From assembly GCA_900538355.1 (NCBI GenBank), contig UPXS01000005.1, positions 62,001 to 126,000 of the forward strand: a stretch of 64,000 nucleotides of DNA, given 5' to 3'. The DNA comes from an uncultured Veillonella sp. (GTDB taxonomy: Bacteria; Bacillota; Negativicutes; Veillonellales; Veillonellaceae). The position numbers and the translations under genes are program-made. Of this stretch, positions 62,251 through 64,000 are shown in pieces; position 1 is the first letter of the stretch, and every line of letters begins with the position of its first letter. Under the pieces are notes generated by a model. It worked only from the letters and a program-made list of their open reading frames with translations, ran no database searches and had not been told where the DNA came from.

Positions 62251-62835
62251 ATGGATTTACTCTATGTTGTATTACGAACACTGCTCATATGTACTGTAGG
62301 TTTGCTCATCGCATTCCAAGGTCGACGTATGGGCCTATCGATTTTTAATCTAACGGGACGATTAAATCGACTTCAATTTATCATATGTTTTATCGTACTA
62401 ATGATTTTATTCCACATCGTTCATTACATCGATGATCTATTCTTAGACTTTGTTGTATCCTTACCGGCATATTGGTTCACACGGGTCATCATATGGATTT
62501 TATTAGCAGCACTCTTCCCATTGTCCTGCATCTTATTTGGCCGTCGTATTCACGATATCGGCTTTAATGCATGGGCTGGGATTCTCTGGTCAGTAATTAT
62601 TATTTTCATCAATACTTACTCTGCTGTATCTCCATTCAATTACTTGCTGGAACTTTTCGTATGGCTCATCGGCTTCCTCTTCTGGGTATTGCCGGGACAA
62701 CCGGAACCAAACCAATACGGAAATCCTCCATTTATGCCTGTAAATCGACCAACTTACGAGTCAATGCAACAGCCTAGATCTGAAACAGAACGAGAAATCA
62801 GAAAAACCGTTCGAAAACGTCGTAAAAAACGTTAA
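62251..62835 (+). CDS. DUF805 family membrane protein
   Basis: A 194-residue protein with four hydrophobic segments. NLTGRLNRLQFIICFIVL and RRIHDIGFNAWAGILWSV are the two hallmark DUF805 pieces (the GRlnR and RRLHDxG motifs). WVLPGQPEPNQYGNPP is the usual proline-rich end of the domain. A basic tail (RKTVRKRRKKR) follows. The family function is unknown. It is followed by a strong terminator. Confidence 0.88.
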   Translation: MDLLYVVLRTLLICTVGLLIAFQGRRMGLSIFNLTGRLNRLQFIICFIVLMILFHIVHYIDDLFLDFVVSLPAYWFTRVIIWILLAALFPLSCILFGRRIHDIGFNAWAGILWSVIIIFINTYSAVSPFNYLLELFVWLIGFLFWVLPGQPEPNQYGNPPFMPVNRPTYESMQQPRSETEREIRKTVRKRRKKR

Positions 62836-62854
62836 AACATAAAACAAACATAAC

Positions 62855-62888
62855 AAAAAACGTATCTCTATTAAGAGATACGTTTTTT
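62855..62888 (+). terminator. Terminator after the DUF805 gene
   Basis: AAAAAACGTATCTCT / AGAGATACGTTTTTT form a perfect 15-bp stem with a 4-base loop and T-runs on both strands. It serves the plus-strand pair and may also end the minus-strand gene at the right edge. Confidence 0.92.
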
Positions 62889-62940
62889 ATTTATACCATA
62901 ACATATGCTGTTATTTAATAATCAATGCCTAGTAATTTAT

Positions 62941-62984
62941 GAGTAGCATCAATTCAATTCATGAGCAGCATCAATTCAATTAAT
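62941..62984. repeat. 22-bp tandem duplication at a gene end
   Basis: Two 22-base copies (62941-62962 and 62963-62984) share AGCATCAATTCAATT and differ at three places. The repeat covers the last codons and stop of the minus-strand membrane-protein gene. Confidence 0.75.
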
Positions 62985-64000
62985 GTACAACCAATATAGG
63001 CGATAATAAACTTAACCTTCTGCTTGCGCATTCTATCATCATCAGCAATTTTGAGTCGATTTGCAAGGAACCGTTTATCCCGAATTTGTAATAACAAATG
63101 TTTAATACGCTCTTGGCTTTCATTAGCAGTACATTCGTCACAATCAGATGTGAGTGTAGCTTGCTGCATGAAAATACGACGGTGTAATTTGCGCATTTGA
63201 ATCTTAATATTATTATGTACAAATGCACTTTGCCACTGTTTCCGAGAATCAAAGTACATATACAGATATCTAGGAATATTCATAACCAAGAAGGAAATGA
63301 TAAAAATCCCTAAAGAAATCAAGAAATATGTAGAGAATGAGAACTCTAAGGTTTCTGTAGGCAAGTAGTGATGCAAGATAATAAAGGTAATCCACACGCC
63401 GATTGGCAATAAGAGAACGGCCGCAATATCAATAGAACGAAGCCAGCTAGTACGGGTTGGTACATCCGGTACAGTGAATGTATCTACTGGGTCATGGAAC
63501 GCATAGTAATCTAACTGTAAAACAGATTGACTAGTACGCGGGTTCCCCAATAGAACAGGACCATTACTACCGATATGTCGTTCAGGTAAAGGTATGAATT
63601 TTTTTACTTGTGTATTCGGTAATAGATCGAACTGGATAATCCCCTTTTTCTCAAAACGCATAGTAGATCCCTTCTCACCTAGTGCAATAGGATTAAAGAA
63701 TATACCAAAGAGACTGAGGCACCAGTTACCTAATAAGTGTAGGATAGAGTTTAAAATAAACCCACCTGTATCTATATTATTTGTGTCGAGACGGATTGCA
63801 AAGGATGATGAGTAATCATCAAACCATAAATCCTCTAAGGTGAATTCCACATTGATCACATTCCCCCATTTAGTAATAATGGATAGGAATATTTGATTGT
63901 TTGGCTCAAATTCAAAGGTTACCGCGTAAAAGAGCCAATGATTGCGAAGAGCAGCCCGTAACATACGATTGACTGTGTCTTCTTCTATATATAGTAAACG
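62954..64000 (-). CDS. Hypothetical membrane protein (5' end outside window)
   Basis: I do not recognise this protein. The frame is open to the right edge; the first in-frame ATG (63962-63964) has no ribosome site, and twelve more codons (reading RLLYIEEDTVNR) precede it, so the gene very likely starts outside. The visible 348 residues have an N-terminal soluble part, a hydrophobic pair (VLLLPIGVWITFIILHHY and YFLISLGIFIISFLVMNI), a basic cytoplasmic-looking stretch with a Cys pair (SDCDECTAN), and a final hydrophobic segment. It lies downstream of a bidirectional terminator. Confidence 0.6.
   Translation of the reverse strand, partial: RLLYIEEDTVNRMLRAALRNHWLFYAVTFEFEPNNQIFLSIITKWGNVINVEFTLEDLWFDDYSSSFAIRLDTNNIDTGGFILNSILHLLGNWCLSLFGIFFNPIALGEKGSTMRFEKKGIIQFDLLPNTQVKKFIPLPERHIGSNGPVLLGNPRTSQSVLQLDYYAFHDPVDTFTVPDVPTRTSWLRSIDIAAVLLLPIGVWITFIILHHYLPTETLEFSFSTYFLISLGIFIISFLVMNIPRYLYMYFDSRKQWQSAFVHNNIKIQMRKLHRRIFMQQATLTSDCDECTANESQERIKHLLLQIRDKRFLANRLKIADDDRMRKQKVKFIIAYIGCTLIELMLLMN

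Overview
The window is a low-GC bacterial chromosome segment with dense, mostly minus-strand genes. It pairs two things that seldom occur together. One is a complete diderm outer-membrane gene set: the lipid A pathway, BamA, TamB, TolC, an Mla system and Skp/OmpH proteins. The other is Firmicute-style housekeeping synteny: divIC - S1 protein - ppx - tilS - hpt - ftsH, and birA - coaX - dusB - greA - lysS. That combination points to the Negativicutes, most likely Veillonella or a close relative. No rRNA, tRNA, CRISPR array, insertion sequence or prophage was seen.

Layout. (1) 1-25056 is one long envelope cluster read on the minus strand. In transcription order it runs: mreB-like gene, AMIN/phosphodiester-glycosidase-like protein, a small periplasmic lipoyl-like protein, an S55-peptidase protein, mlaE-mlaF-mlaD, tolC, tamB, bamA, three OmpH/Skp-like genes, lpxD, lpxL, lpxC-fabZ-lpxA, and lpxI-lpxB (lpxB runs off the left edge). 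MlaD carries a C-terminal extension that looks like an outer-membrane beta-barrel. (2) 25028-32066 holds murA, glpX, a transaldolase-like gene, serS, a CDF cation transporter, guanine deaminase and the remnant of a purine permease. (3) 32207-39499 holds ornithine decarboxylase, lysS, greA, dusB, coaX and birA. (4) 39671-46415 holds a plus-strand thrE-like exporter, then ftsH, hpt, tilS, ppx, an S1 protein and divIC. (5) 46587-52744 holds an LDH/MDH-family dehydrogenase, a GlsB-like membrane protein, an unknown protein and an ABC-F - folE - folP - folB - folK operon. (6) 52856-61259 holds an M20 amidohydrolase, an LD-carboxypeptidase and an oppBCDF - serine hydrolase - oppA operon. (7) 61396-64000 holds a pyridoxal-kinase-like gene, a DUF805 protein and the 3' part of an unknown membrane protein.

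How the genes fit together. The left third makes lipid A (LpxC, D, A, I, B, L), inserts barrels (BamA with Skp-like chaperones), moves phospholipid (MlaEFD with a barrel-fused MlaD, and TamB), and exports through TolC. Cell-wall genes (murA, mreB, LD-carboxypeptidase, divIC) are interleaved. Gluconeogenesis is represented by glpX and the aldolase/transaldolase, which would suit an organism living on lactate and other organic acids. Ornithine decarboxylase could supply putrescine, which in Veillonella and Selenomonas is known to be attached to peptidoglycan.

The most unusual items are the barrel-fused MlaD in an operon with a lysine-less lipoyl-like protein and an S55 protease, the near-consensus greA promoter followed at once by a terminator hairpin, a compact BirA-like palindrome upstream of birA, the NCS2 permease remnant beside guanine deaminase, and a class A beta-lactamase-like protein without a signal peptide inside the opp operon.
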